From Paguma larvata (Eukaryota > Chordata > Mammalia > Carnivora > Viverridae): a stretch of DNA of 64,000 nucleotides. This document shows positions 34,961-46,695 of this stretch, one piece after another. Position numbers and translations under genes: made by a program. How positions within the stretch are numbered: position 1 is the stretch's first letter; each line of letters starts with the position of its first letter. The notes beneath the pieces are model-generated. The model was not told where the DNA came from, made no database searches, and saw only the letters and a program-made list of their open reading frames with translations. The stretch spans positions 22,165,691 to 22,229,690 of the forward strand of contig CM057837.1 in the NCBI GenBank assembly GCA_030068075.1, given 5' to 3'.

Positions 34961-35589
34961 GCGGGTACCTGCAGGTATGACTCACCGGAGCCTGCCCAGG
35001 TATTGACTTGAGCCCTGACTGCCCCCCCCCCCAATCATTTTCGACGTGTTCCAGACTTGTCCTAGCCTGAAGGACTTCACGGTGGAAGTCCCCGGAAGCC
35101 CCCACAGGTTTCTCTCTGCCGTCTCTTACCTCCCTCTGTAAAGAAGCAGCTTGCTTAGCCCCGGGCCTCTAGGACTTAGGGACCGGGCACATTTTGGGAA
35201 AAAAGACCCTCTCTGTTAAGCACCGAAGCGAGTTACGGACGGACAGTCGTTCCGAAGGGGCTCAGCTTGTCCCAGGTCGCACCTGCAGCTGTTGGACCCC
35301 GCAGGGCTCCCCGCCCTGGTTCCGGGGGGGCACCCGGACGATTCGGGTCGGCCGGGCTCTTTAACCCCTGATTTCCGCCGTGAAACTTGGCTGACTTCTC
35401 CGCGCCCGCCTCTCACAGTCGCCTGCCTCTTCTGACTCATCGCCTCGGAGTAGCTGCAGACAGGAAAACTGGACGCCCGCGCCTAGAACGATGCGTTCGA
35501 GTAGGCCCGGGGCGAGGGCCAGAGGGCTCCTCCGGTAAGGAAGGGACGCCTGGCGAGCGCCGAGGGCTGCCGCGCGCCCGATGCCGAAG

Positions 35590-35770
35590 TAAGCATTTCA
35601 TAGATTCATCGCGTTGCCTCTTCCCCTCCGTGCAAGGCGACCCAGGTGGTTTTACGCCCGTTTAACAGGTGAGGAGATAAGGTCTGGTGCCTGAGAGCAC
35701 AAAGCTGGCGAGGAGGTGAGCGGGAAGGAAACGCAGGTGGGCCTGACTCCGCAGCCCGAAGCGCTTTGCT
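35590..35770 (+). repeat. MIR SINE, diverged
   Basis: CGCCCGTTTAACAGGTGAGG, then AGAGCACAAAGCTGGCGAGG, then GAAACGCAGGTGGGCCTGAC, follows the MIR order. Confidence 0.6.
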
Positions 35771-36039
35771 TGGACCGCTCAGAGAGCGTGTTCGGCTGCA
35801 TCCAAACCCTCTAGCAAGCTGCCGATCACTGGGCCTCCGGGCCAGACGCAGGGGAGGAGCTGGCTGCCTCCTGTGGCGATCTGATCGGGGCAGAACCGCC
35901 TGCTGCTCATGGAGGTATTTTAGGAGATGAAAGAATAGTTTGGACTATACTTCTTATACCGTAAGGTATGTGAAGTAGTCGTTATTAACACATACGGTGT
36001 TGATGATGAACTTACTATACAGTCATGCGAGCTTTAACT

Positions 36040-36252
36040 TTTAAAAAATGTTTATTTTGAGAGAGAGAGAGAGTGTGAGCCAGTGCATGCATGGGGAAGG
36101 AGCAGAGAGAGAGGAAGAGAGAGACTCCCAAGCAGGCTCCGCACTGTCAGCACAAAGCCAGATGTGGGGCTCCAGCTCACAAACCGTGAGAACATGACCT
36201 GAGCCTGAATCCAGAGTCAGATGCTTAACTGACTGAGCCTCCCAGGTGCCCC
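36040..36252 (-). mobile_element. Felid SINE (SINEC), antisense, left member of an inverted pair
   Basis: GTTTATTTTGAGAGAGAGAG start and GACTGAGCCTCCCAGGTGCC end. A degenerate target duplication starts TACAGTCA at 36019 and again at 36253. Confidence 0.92.
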
Positions 36253-36283
36253 TACAGTCAAGTGTACTTTAAAAATAACTTTT

Positions 36284-36505
36284 AGGGGCACCTGGGTGGC
36301 TCAGTTGTTGGTTAAATGTCTGACTTCAGCTCAGGTCGTGATCTCACGGTTTGTGAATTCAAGCCTTGCGTTGGGCTCTGTGCTGGCAGCTCGGAGGCTG
36401 CAGCCTGCTTTAGATTCTCTGTCTCCCTGTGTCTCTGAACCTCCCCTGCTTGTGCTCTGTCTCTCTCTCTCAAAAATGAATAAATATTAACGAAAAATTT
36501 TTTCC
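36284..36505 (+). mobile_element. Felid SINE (SINEC), right member of an inverted pair
   Basis: GGGGCACCTGGGTGGCTCAG head to CAAAAATGAATAAATATTAA tail. The short duplication AATAACTTTTAG/AGTAACTTTTAG lies at 36275-36286 and 36507-36518. It begins only about 31 bp after the opposite-strand SINE. Confidence 0.92.
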
Positions 36506-36518
36506 AGTAACTTTTAGA

Positions 36519-38979
36519 AACTGCCTGAGTTTTGGTCTGACATATATTTTGGGTCCGCCAGGAAGACACTGCGGGTCACACAGTTTGAAAACCCCTCTTT
36601 CAGACAGAGCACGCAGGAGGTGCTTCAGTCCTCAGGAAAGGTGACATCTGGCAAGGACACCGTAAGGATTAGGCTCTAGGGAGGGTTTGCTCCAGGAAGC
36701 ACAGAAGAAATTCTAGCAGTCCCAGAGAGAGGCAGGGAGGAAGGCGTCTTTATCAAAAAGTGGGGAGAATGGAGTCAGTTGTCCAGATAACAAAACATAA
36801 CAGCTGTGGCTGTCACAAACACACCTTTTGCCAGAAAGTAACCCGGTGTGTGACATTTGGGCGGTTTCGTCTCGTTTCAGAACAGCTGCCCTCCGGATCG
36901 CCAGCACCGTTTTGGCATATCCGCTGTTGGTGTTAGCCAAGGGGTTCCGTGAGGCAAAAGCATTGATTCGATTCATCCGTTGGGTCTTTGGATGAATCGC
37001 TTTGGCCCGAATCACACGTGATTCACTTTAGTCCTGTAAACACACTTGTTTGGAAGTTATCAGTGTACGATCGTATGGGTTTAACCCAGGAACACCTAGT
37101 GTCTCTAATCCGGGAAGAGTGAATCGGTTAGATTTATCGCATACCAAACCACCCCAGACACTGCCCAGCTGCCATACTCTGCCCACGGTGACGGCAGAGG
37201 TGGAGAGGGCGAGCGGGTTCACGTGACGTGTCTTAAGGCCTGGGCTTGGGACTGGCACGTGGTCGCTTCTGCTCATCGTGTTGGCCAGAGCAAGTCTCAA
37301 ACTGAAGCCAAAGGGTGGAGAAATGGATTCCACCCCACTAGCTGAAGGGGCTGCAAAGCCACTCACGTGACGAAGAGTAGAATATGAGGCAGGGTCATAA
37401 ACCGGGACCAACAGCGTTCTCTACGGTAAACCATAACCCGCTGCTACTTACCAAACGCTTCCCGCGGGCCGGGACTGCGTCTACGTAAAAAGAGCTGACA
37501 CTTCTTTAGCACTTCTGGGCCACTCTCCTAAACACGTTATACGAATCGATTGCTTGATGCGCACGGCCACGCTATGACGTAGGTCCCGTGAGCGTCTCCG
37601 GAGTACATCCAGGGAAACAGGAAGAGACGAGTATCGTGACCTGCTCGAGGTCAAAGCCAGGCGTCCGGGCTCCAGGGCTGCACGGGATCTGTTCCTGTCA
37701 AGGATTTCTTTTGAGAACTCAGAGGCCCACACCCCTTAAGTGACTCGCCTAAAGTCACCAGGTGGACACGGCATTGGCGTCCTGCCCCGAGGACTGCTGC
37801 CTGCCTTCCTCCCGCTATGCTGCAGACGGCGAGTGATAACCCGAGGGTCACAGCTTTATGATGATTTGACTGCGTTGTGATCAGGGTCTACGGTTGGGAC
37901 CGGTAATCCGTTGCTCGAACAGGACTTTCCAGGCTTGCTGCTTCTCAGTCTCAGAGACGATCTTATGGTATCTTTGAGCTAAATATGAAAAATGTGCCTT
38001 CTTGCACTTGTTCTTGAATATTCCTTGAAGAAATGTGTTTCCATATACACAGCCCAAAGAGAAATGCCAGCAGTCAGACATGCTAATCAGAAGAAAGCCT
38101 TGTGTTTTTAGTAAAGGTTACTTAAGACCCATCAGATCCTTTTCCTTAAAACAGAAGTCAAGAAAAAAAAGGTAATTAGCTATTTTTTTTTCCCCTCTCT
38201 TCTCCCAGAGGGCAGATGTAAATGTTCTACCTAAATGAAGCTATTTATTTAACGCCATCCAGATTTCTTTTGAAGTTTTGTACATCTTTCTTCTGCTCTA
38301 TCAGCTCATAGCTACCATAATTTAATAAGTTTTTCCTAGGGTGAAATTGGATGCCCTTTATCGATCTTACACGGAGGGGGCATTCAATTACTTACTCTAA
38401 AGTGGTATTTCTGGGTCTCTCAATTACAATTTTGTTATAAATGGCTTGCTAATGATGCTTGGGGTACATAGGTTAATAGGGGGCATCCTAGCCAGGGCTG
38501 GGTAATTGAACGCTTTCTATTTTGGGACCAGTTATCTGACCTCTCGAGGTGGTACCAGTTCCCACAATTACAGTCTGTATCCATAGTGCACAGCACCGAG
38601 CCCAGGCTGGGACGCAGTCTCACTGAAATGTACACCGGAGTGCTTTGGTTTAGTACCTGCAGGGAGCGCCAAGGGTCCTGCCGAACCTGAGTCGACTGGC
38701 ACCAAAAGGTGGACATTCCAGACAGGTCAAGTGCAAGGGACATGCGTTGCTTATTTTTTAAGGAAGAACAACCTGAGTGTTCGGTTTCAGCATGACTGTT
38801 CTCAGGATAATTTGTGGCATATGGAAAAGGCCCATTAGGGAACACAACAACGATCCAGTTTCCTTTCAACACAGTGACATCGATTCGATTTTTCTTCACT
38901 GGGTTCTGTTAGTTAATAGTTCTACATATCGTAGAGACCCTTGGAGAGAGTGGGTAGTGCTCGTCCTGTTTTTTTGCAC
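36519..38979. other. Intron 1 unique sequence
   Basis: No gene. MIR copies lie at 37495-37700 and 37735-37830. The AT-rich block 38190-38480 is free of recognised repeats and is noted as possible conserved regulatory DNA. Confidence 0.45.
37495..37700 (+). repeat. MIR SINE, nearly complete
   Basis: ACACTTCTTTAGCACTTCTG, then ACACGTTATACGAATCGATT, then GACCTGCTCGAGGTCAAAGC, matches the MIR order. A second MIR tail (AAGTGACTCGCCTAAAGTCA) follows at 37738. Confidence 0.68.
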
Positions 38980-39425
38980 TTGGATGAATCTCAGCCCGGA
39001 CTCCTGCCTTAGGTCCTACAGGGTCTGGCTCCCGCCTCCTCTCCCATCTGGCGCCCACCCTTCACCTGCCCCAAAGCCCCAGGGCTCGACCCTCCCGCTG
39101 GGCCCCCTGGGCTTTGAGCTCCTGCTTCTCACCTTCACGGGGCCTTTACGTCTCCTGATCCCACGTGGCTGGCGTCCTTCTCGGCAATTCAGGTGTCCCC
39201 TCCCAACTGCTCTTTCCTGGACATCCTGCTGCCGGTCCCCCTTTATGACCAGGCTGCAAGCCTCACCCGGGGGCAGAGGTCCATGCACAGAAAAGCCCCC
39301 AACGGCAAAGAATTGTCTGGCCCCAGCGCTGCCCTGAGAACGCCTGTTTTAATGGTTTCATTGGATTCTTCCTTTGTATTTTCTTCATAGCCTTTATCGC
39401 TGTGGTTTGTCATATGTATTGCCTA
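38980..39425 (+). repeat. L2 LINE fragment
   Basis: Segments in L2 order are recognisable: CAGGGTCTGGCTCCCGCCTC, then CACGTGGCTGGCGTCCTTCT, then the 3' part with TTTTCTTCATAGCCTTTATC. Divergence is high and no duplication is seen. Confidence 0.6.
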
Positions 39426-39711
39426 TCACCCCGTAGCCTCTAACTCCTGGTGGGATGTGATCCCCAGGCGGGCAAAGGCCTCCCTGTCGCCGTCACTTCT
39501 GTACCACTCCTGTCCATAGAAGGCTTGGTCTGGAAGCCTCAAAGCCGCCGGCCCTGCGCGTACAAGGGCCCCAGCTGTGAATGGTGTAGCCGTGAATGGT
39601 GTACGGTCATATGACTTCGTTCTGATCAATTTCATCAAGGGATAGTTTGCATGCTATCTACTGGCCATACATTTTGGTAAAACTTATAAGATAGTTTTGT
39701 ATTTTTTTTTT

Positions 39712-40502
39712 TAGAGAGGGTCCCCCTGAGGTTTCCCCCTTGCCAACAATTCCGACTCCCCAGGCACCAGCTGGGGGCCCTAGCATTCCATTCAATTCCA
39801 GTAATAACTAGCCAGAGCTCACACAGACCCCAAGTTGAGGGCTCCATCCCCCAAGACTGCCCCCACTTCAGATGCCAGCTGCAAGTACTGGGTCCCCAGG
39901 CTACCCAATTTCTGTTCGGCCTGGCTACAAATTCAGGGGTTCCCACACGGCCCTCCTCAGTTCTGATAATTCACTAGAGAATTCAGGAAGGCATCCCGCT
40001 TACTATTACCAGTTCGTTATAGAGGGATGCACGTCGGGAATAGCCAGACGGAACACCTGCAGAGGCCGAGGTGTGCGGGAAGGGGGCGTGGAGCTTCCCT
40101 GCCTTCCTCTCTGGATGAGCCACCCTCCCGGCACCTCCACCAACTAGAAAGCTCTCTCTGAATCCTGGCTTTTCGGGGCTTTTATGGAGGTTCCATTACA
40201 TTGGCACGATGAATCAATCACTGCCCCTTGATGATTAACTCTGTCTCCTCCCTGGAGGGTGAGGAAGTGGCACTAGAAGTTCCAGCCTTCTAACTGGCTC
40301 ATCAAGGCTCGGGCTTTCTGGTGTCCAGCCCCATCCTGAAGCTCTCCGGGATCCCACCAAAGGCACTTCATTAGCATCAGCTCAGGTGTGGGTGAAGGGT
40401 AAAAGGCACTCCTATCACCTCTTCGGAAATTCCAAGTGTTTCAGAAGCTGTGTGCCAGGAGCTGGGGCCAAAGACCACGTGCGTATTTCTTATTCTGTTG
40501 TT
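39712..40502 (-). mobile_element. ERV-L type LTR, probably solo, antisense
   Basis: Read on the complementary strand it fits an MLT2-like LTR. Matching blocks on the + strand include CCCCACTTCAGATGCCAGCT, then TTTATGGAGGTTCCATTACA, CTTCATTAGCATCAGCTCAG and GGAAATTCCAAGTGTTTCAG near its right edge. No internal retroviral coding sequence is recognised beside it, so it looks like a solo LTR left by recombination. It is noncoding and ancient. Confidence 0.72.
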
Positions 40503-43258
40503 CCCCGCCCCGATCTTGCATTGGCTTTAGGTCTCCACACCTCCACGGTGTCTCCAGCAGTGCCTGGAACACAGTTCCCCCTTCAGAACGGATCCGTGGA
40601 ACAAAAGAACAAACAGGCGAATGAGTCGTTGCCCTAGTTCTCTGCTCTCTGTTTTATGTTTGAGAAGCAAGCCTGGAGGAGAGGTCTGGCTAGAGGGGGC
40701 AGGCTGCCCAGGGGTACAAATGCTCAGACTCGCCACGTCCCAGAACCTCCCTGTTGAAACTGTCAGCTTCCCCGACTACCCAGATCTGTTTACTTACTTC
40801 GCTTGTAAGAAGAAGCCTTTGTTTGTGTTGAGGCATATTTTACCCATTCTGCTGGGTCCAGCTTTTGTACATTCTTGTCTTAGAGCTTCAAAGACCACGT
40901 TTTTAAAAAAGTCTAATTAGGCTTTCTGCAGCCAGAGACCCAGAAGGGTGCGAACACACTCCCCACTGGGCCCCTGGTCAGAGCCTTCTTTTAACCCCGC
41001 TTGTCCTTGTCTTCAACACGTAAAAAAATGTTTTCTTGGCTTAGTGATGGGATTTCCAAGTAGGGGATCTTGCCCTTTTGTTTCTTTGGTTTGGAAGAAT
41101 TGTTTGTACCAAGGGATGGGTCAAGGGTGGTGGCAGAGCAAGTGGGAGGCAGAGATTTGAGCCCGGAGGCTCCCGTCACGTCCCTCCAGCCGCTCTCAGA
41201 GATGAGAGGGCGGCAGGGCAGTTCGCTTCCGCCCCCACCCACCCCTGCTCCTCCGCTCTTCCCAGAACTGCCCTGACCCCGATCTCAGCCTTTACTAACC
41301 AGCATTTCTCAAGCTGGTTCCTTGCGACATTAGTGAGAATTCCACGGCCAATTATGTGGGGGAAATTTTGTGTCTTCTACTCCTCTCCCGCGGATTCACA
41401 GGGCTCAACAGAGTATTGGAGGCTCCAGAAAGCCCTGTCTTAAGGAAGTCTGTTCGATTTTGTCCATCTGACCTTTTCTCTGAGGAATTCAAGCACAGAA
41501 CGTGTATGGACCACGTGCAGAACGCTGAGCGGAAGACATTTTAGGGAACGTTGTTTGGCTGTACGGTCGGCCAACCTATTTTGATAAAATATGGGCCTTT
41601 TGGTTTAAGGGACTGGCGAGTTCTCATTGTTCGGCCTTCCAGCTGATACAAGGAGGCTTTAATGGAGGGCTGGTTAATCCCAGCTTGACGGGTCGGATTG
41701 TTTGAGGGCGGTATGTGTGTGTGCCGAGTTGGAGGTGAGTTCACCGCCCTTGGGGTCATTCTCAAGAGCTCAGGAAAAATAATGTGATAGGATTTCCCGT
41801 CTTTGATTCCGCTTCAGATGTCCTTGGCATTCACTGACCATTAAAAGTCCTAAGAGTCGATGGTCATTGATGACACTTACTAATGCTGCCTACCTTTTAG
41901 GGGAGGCCAACTATGTGTAGGCATTATGCAAACCCTCTGTGTGCGGTAACTGAGTGCTTGCAACAAGCTTGTCAGGGAGACACTCTTACCCTAATTTTAC
42001 TCGGGAGGGAGGCAAAGCTCAGAGAGGTTGTATGGCTTGCTCGAGGCCACGCAGCGAGTTAGTGGTGGTCTACCATTATTGGAAACTAAGCCTCCCTCTT
42101 TGCTCTTTTCACAACATCTACCAAGAAATGTCATTTGGGCAACAGTCTATTTCATATCCCCAGAATTCTGTTAATGGATTTTGAAGAACCATGTTTTCCC
42201 CAGGATGATGAAAGTGAAAAATGATTTCAGGGTCTGAGTGTTATGTTACTCAGCGGAATACCGCATGTCGGATTTAATTGCTTAATAACTTAAAGTCAAA
42301 TGGTTTTTTATATGATACACTCTACTGAAGGAGAGAATCATTTCGGTGTTTCTAAATTTTCATTAACTGTTGGCTCCTAAACTGATAATAAAGGTTAGAG
42401 CTCGGTAAGAGACTGTTGGTGCTATTGAGAGAAAAAACGTGTTCTCTCCGCGTGCTCCCATCTTAACCACGCTGCTTCGTGGGTATTTTGTTGATTTAAA
42501 AGCACCCACACTTCCAAACAGCCGCAGACTGTGCGCGCGTCTGAGAAGGGTTGTGAATTCCCGAGATCCGGGGATCCGGCACCCGCTGTGGCATGGCTGG
42601 GCCATCGGAGGATACATGGGCTGTGCAAAATAGGACGCGTCCGACGTGGTGCTGGTGCTCGAGCCCCAAAGCCGAGCGCTCAGGACCTGAAACGTCCCCT
42701 TTTATCCGGGGTGATTTTCTATGACTCCCTTGTGATGGAGCAGACAGGCCAAAACGTGGGAGTGGGAAAAGAACTTCTCCCCTTGGAAGATGAACCCAGG
42801 GGTGTTGCCATCATCCCATAAACGCGCTAAAACCTCTTTTCTCTGTCGTTTAGGGAGTCTGCCATTTTAAAGACTTTGCTCCCCCTGAAGAGGAAACATT
42901 TTGAGGGCACACGCGATGTAAATGAAGAAATCTTCGCGGGCGTCTCCAAGGATGGAACGCCAGCCCGTCCCTCACCGAGCTCATGATCTCGCCTAAGCGC
43001 TCGGATGTTTCCACGGTCTCCGGCGAGAATTCTTCCGCTCCGTTCTGTGGAGGACAGGCAGAACCGTTCCCAAACTTGGGGGGTTTGTCTCGGGTCTCAG
43101 TGGCTCTTCCGGAACACGACACCTGGAGATGGCTTCTTCCTGCCGCCTTTCAGAGTCGAACCAAAGACGGCACTTCCTTATCGTCTAGGGCTTTGGCGCC
43201 CGCTCATTTTTATATTTGCTTCCGTTGCTTGTGCCTTTAAACCACTGTCCGTAATCAG
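40503..43258. other. Intron 1, distal segment up to exon 2
   Basis: No gene. It holds a MIR at 41875-42085; otherwise the sequence is unique. The last 60 bases form a pyrimidine-leaning tract ending in CAG at 43258, the likely acceptor for exon 2. Confidence 0.5.
41875..42085 (+). repeat. MIR SINE, nearly complete
   Basis: CTTACTAATGCTGCC, then AGGCAAAGCTCAGAGAGGTT, then TTGCTCGAGGCCACGCAGCG, spans most of MIR. Confidence 0.78.
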
Positions 43259-43902
43259 AAGGCATCCTTAGGGATTTTCCGGCACGACTTGCCTACATCC
43301 GGGCGTCGCGGGGGCTCTCCCATGGCTCCGCAGGCCAGCGGTCCCAGGACGCTACCATGAGGCCCTGCATCGACTGCTGCATACAGTTGTCGCCCAACAG
43401 CGAGCGCCGACAGCAGGCCGGCTGCGGAGGAGGCCCCCTCGGCGGCCACCCGGAGTGCCCCGCGTGCCAGCGAGAGAACAAAATCGTGCTTCGTGTGGAC
43501 GGTAAGCAGATGAACTTGCTTGCTGTGCTCGAGGTGAGGGCCGAGGGGAGCGAGAGCTGGGGACGGTTTCTGCGCTTCAAGAAGGGGAAGCGATGTAGCC
43601 TCGTGTTTGGACTGATGATCATGACCTTGGTGATGGCCTCTTACATCCTGTCCGGGGCCCACCAAGAGCTTCTGATCGCCTCGCCTTTCCATTACGGAGC
43701 CTTCCCCAGCAACCCCAGCTTGGTGGACGGCGACAGCCCGGGTGACCCGAAAGAGCATCACCACCCACCCTCTGTAAATAATATTTCGTACGTGAAGGAC
43801 TACCCCAGCATTAAATTAATTATCAACAGCATCACAGCCAGGATGGAGTTCACGACCAGGCAGCTCCCCGACATAGAAGATCTCAAGAAGCAGGAGTTGC
43901 AC
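43259..43902 (+). other. CHST15: CHST15 exon 2 (5' UTR end plus first coding exon)
   Basis: The proposed acceptor is the AG at 43257-43258 (CCGTAATCAG), preceded by a fair pyrimidine stretch. Nearer AGs at 43332-43333 and 43346-43347 are alternatives with weaker tracts. The donor is secure: GTGAGT at 43903 right after codon 182. The exon therefore carries about 98 bases of 5' UTR and 546 coding bases, and the following intron has phase 0. Confidence 0.7.
43357..43902 (+). CDS. CHST15: CHST15 coding exon 2, residues 1-182 (cytosolic tail, membrane anchor, stem)
   Basis: The ATG at 43357 has A at -3 (CTACCATGA) and opens the frame recognised as human CHST15. Residues 1-80 are a cysteine- and basic-rich cytosolic tail with the conserved stretch QMNLLAVLEV (51-60) and FLRFKKGKRC (71-80). 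One hydrophobic segment at about 81-100 (SLVFGLMIMTLVMASYILSG) is the signal anchor of this type II Golgi protein. Residues 101-182 form the luminal stem, with an N-glycosylation sequon at N142 and a conserved block 146-182. The first 40 residues differ most from human. The frame continues past the donor to a stop, but that extension is intron. Confidence 0.97.
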
Positions 43903-44612
43903 GTGAGTAGCCTTGAGCTCATCTCCCCTGATTTGATCGATTTTTAAAAACAGATCCTTCCTTGGCCGTGGCCGTCTCTGGGAACACAGGAAGAAAAATG
44001 ACGGAAAACATGTCTCCCGCGTAACGAGGATAATTTGACAGCCTCACAGATCAGAGTGCACCGGGAGAGGGGCTCTGTGGTCGCGCTGTTCACACCAAGG
44101 AGGAAATTCAAAGCACTGAACAGCGAAGCTAGAAATACCCGAGGGGCCGCCCCTCCTCATAATTTCCTTGCAGGACTTGAACCGCGGCCATGGAGGTTCA
44201 AGTTGCTTCCGGGGAACACCAGCATCCTGTTTCTATCGTGTCCTAATTAGTATTTTTGCCTCTAATGGTCATTTAAATACACAACTAGTAAAAAGATTCC
44301 AGCTGTGAAATTTAATGAGGTTGCTGTGCCCGCGCGTGAGAGAGAGAAAGCTAAATCACGGTAGCACGGATTTTGAGTACGCTTTGATCTCCATTCTCTC
44401 CAAATTTTAGTTTTATTTTGGTCTAAGGGAAAACACGGCCTTGGCTATTTACCGAGTGTTGCTTTATTTTAGCGCAGTAGCCATCGTCAGGTAACGGTTC
44501 AAAGGCGGACACCGGAGTGAGGCTTCGGGCGCGATGGCATCGTGGTTGGAACGCCTTCTTGCTCATCTCCCCCCTTCCGTGTGTCTCTCCCTTTTTGTCT
44601 TTTTGGTTGCAG
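43903..44612 (+). other. CHST15: CHST15 intron 2
   Basis: A short 710-bp GT-AG intron, phase 0. The acceptor has a strong pyrimidine tract (CCCTTTTTGTCTTTTTGG) and TTGCAG. I recognise no repeat or gene inside it. Confidence 0.95.
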
Positions 44613-44952
44613 ATGTTTTCCGTGATCCCCAATAAGTTTCTTCCAAATAGCAAGAGCCCCTGTTGGTACGAGGAGTTCACGGGCAGGAACACCACCGACC
44701 CCTACCTGACCAACTCCTACGTGCTCTACTCCAAGCGCTTCCGCTCCACCTTCGACGCCCTGCGCAAGGCCTTCTGGGGCCACCTGTCCCACGCCAGCGG
44801 GAAGCACTTCCGCCTCCGCTGCCTGCCGCGCTTCTACATCATCGGGCAGCCCAAGTGCGGCACCACCGACCTCTACGACCGCCTCCGGCTGCACCCGGAG
44901 GTCAAGTTCTCCGCCATCAAGGAGCCCCATTGGTGGACACGGAAGCGCTTTG
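44613..44952 (+). CDS. CHST15: CHST15 coding exon 3, residues 183-295 (PAPS-binding loop)
   Basis: It starts ATG TTT TCC after TTGCAG and ends TT TG|GTGAGT, leaving one base of the Gly296 codon. It encodes the start of the luminal sulfotransferase domain. IIGQPKCGTTDLYDRL at about 258-273 is the 5'-phosphosulfate-binding loop, with K263 the expected PAPS-contacting lysine; KEPHWW (285-290) is also typical of the family. There is a sequon at N208. From about residue 199 nearly every codon ends in G or C, which explains the long antisense open frame across this exon. The sequence is nearly identical to human. Confidence 0.98.
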
Positions 44953-46695
44953 GTGAGTGCCCGCGGGGGCCCGCTGCCGCGAGAGGAGGGGCCTGCGCCT
45001 GCGTGCTTCTTCCTGGCCCCGCCTCCCGCCTCCCTCCTTCCGTGGTTTCCGGCTCGCGGCCGGTGGCGGGTGGTAGAGCTAGGCGCTGGGAGGGAGGCCG
45101 GGCAGGAGGTGAGGAAACACCCTGAGACGCGGGGAGCAGACAGTTGGCTAGTCCAGGGCTGCCCCACACAAACATCCTGTGCGGCCGGAACCCACTTCCC
45201 GGCCTCCGAGGGAGCATTTATTGAGTGCCGGCTGTATGCAGGGCAAGGGGAAGGGTGCAGAATCAGCAGCCGCTCGCGTTCCGAAGAGCTTTGGTACACC
45301 TGCGATTGATGAGTGGTTACGTGCCAGGAGGGTGTGTTTCTGGGGCCCTCTGCAGCCGGTCCCACCGGAGCTCCGCCCCCTCCGTCACGCCCAGGGGACA
45401 CCGTACAAAGGCTGCCAGGCTGGGTGAGGTTTGAGCTGCTTCTGGCCGGCTTCTCCCGGGGCCATGAACTCGTCATAGAGCTGCTTTGGGCCTGACTTTC
45501 TCTGACCTGTTCCGTCCATCTGCCCCAAGTTCAGAATGAAAATCACATCATTCTGGGCAAGCTTGCTCGAGGCACCCCCTTTCCCACAGGGGTGACTGTG
45601 GACCTCGCCCCCACCCGGCCCGAGCCACCCTGCAGCCCTCACGTCACTGTTTCCTCTTCCCCTTTTCCTTCTGCCAGGAGATGTTTGGTCACTGGGACAA
45701 ATGTCAGAGCTCGGGTGGGACTCGAGGGTGTGTTTCATGCAAAGGACCCAGGTTGCTTAGAAGGGAACCTTTAAAGTTTCCTTTAGTAGAACTGAAGTTT
45801 AGACCAAGGCCCGTTTGTTTCCTGACAAACGACTTCATCCTTTTGATGTTCTTCCCGGAGTGAACGAACACAAGTGTAAATATGTCTTTTGTGGTTTGGC
45901 AGCGGTGACTCGGGGAGCCATGGCTTCCCATGGGGTGAGCTCCCTGCGTGGCTCACCATTCACCCTAACGAAAACCAGGTTCTGCTGGCAGGGGCGAGGG
46001 AAGCCCAGGAACACGCTTCTGGAATCCCATCCCCAGGGTCTCCTGGAACCTCGTGCTGTTTTGCACATGCCCATTTTCTCTCCACTTGCCATTAACCTTG
46101 AGGGCTGTGATTTGGGACAGTGCGTCGTTGATATATTTCCACGCGAAACTTACCCGCTTTTAAGGCAAGGGGCACATTCAGGCTGCGTCGGCGAACGCCA
46201 GCATGACTAGTGAGTTCAAGCCAGTGTTTGTCCCGGGACCGTCCTTGCCCCTGGTTTAGACAGACAGACAACTGCTTGATCAAACAGGCCAGACATAGAA
46301 GCTCAGATAAGAACGCCCTTTGCTGTTTGATACGGCGTGCGCATTCTGGACGCCGCTGCCGCTGGGCCACGACGGGGCCCCATCCGGCGCACGTGGTAAC
46401 CGGCCCCAGAGTCTCTGACCCCTCCAAGCGGATGCTCGCACAGGTCTCGAACAGGCGTGCTGTCCTCGAAGCTGCCACTTGTGGCTGGGAGGGTGGTCTT
46501 CCGCGCCCCGAAGCGTGCGCGGGTTAAAGAGGACCTCCGGTTTGCAGACGCCCTGCCCGCGAGCGCCCTCCCGCAGCTTACTCTGCCGGGCGCCCGGGCC
46601 TCTCTGTCCCTGTCCGGTTACTCCCCAGGGGACCGCCACCCAGCAGTCGGCAGCTTCGTCCTCAGTAACTCCCGCTGCTTCTCGGTTCCCCGTAG
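44953..46695 (+). other. CHST15: CHST15 intron 3
   Basis: A 1743-bp GT-AG intron, phase 1, closing CCCCGTAG before exon 4. Near 45205-45275 a scrap (GCATTTATTGAGTGCCGGCT) resembles an ancient mammal-wide LINE 3' end. No gene is present; long antisense frames overlap exon 3 and reflect GC bias. Confidence 0.93.

Larger units (their letters stand above)
33890..36018. other. Intron 1 unique sequence with MIR fragments
   Basis: No gene. MIR-like fragments at 34125-34215 (+), 34855-34960 (-) and 35590-35770 (+). The rest shows no recognised structure. Confidence 0.45.

Noticed and set aside
43903..43947. Extension of the exon 2 frame to a stop at 43945-43947
   Set aside because: GTGAGT at 43903 is a strong donor and the protein matches human CHST15 exactly up to that codon and resumes at 44613, so the extension is intron.
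44499..45476. 325-codon antisense frame over CHST15 exon 3
   Set aside because: It is the shadow of a GC3-saturated exon on the opposite strand. The + strand exon is clearly conserved and correctly spliced.
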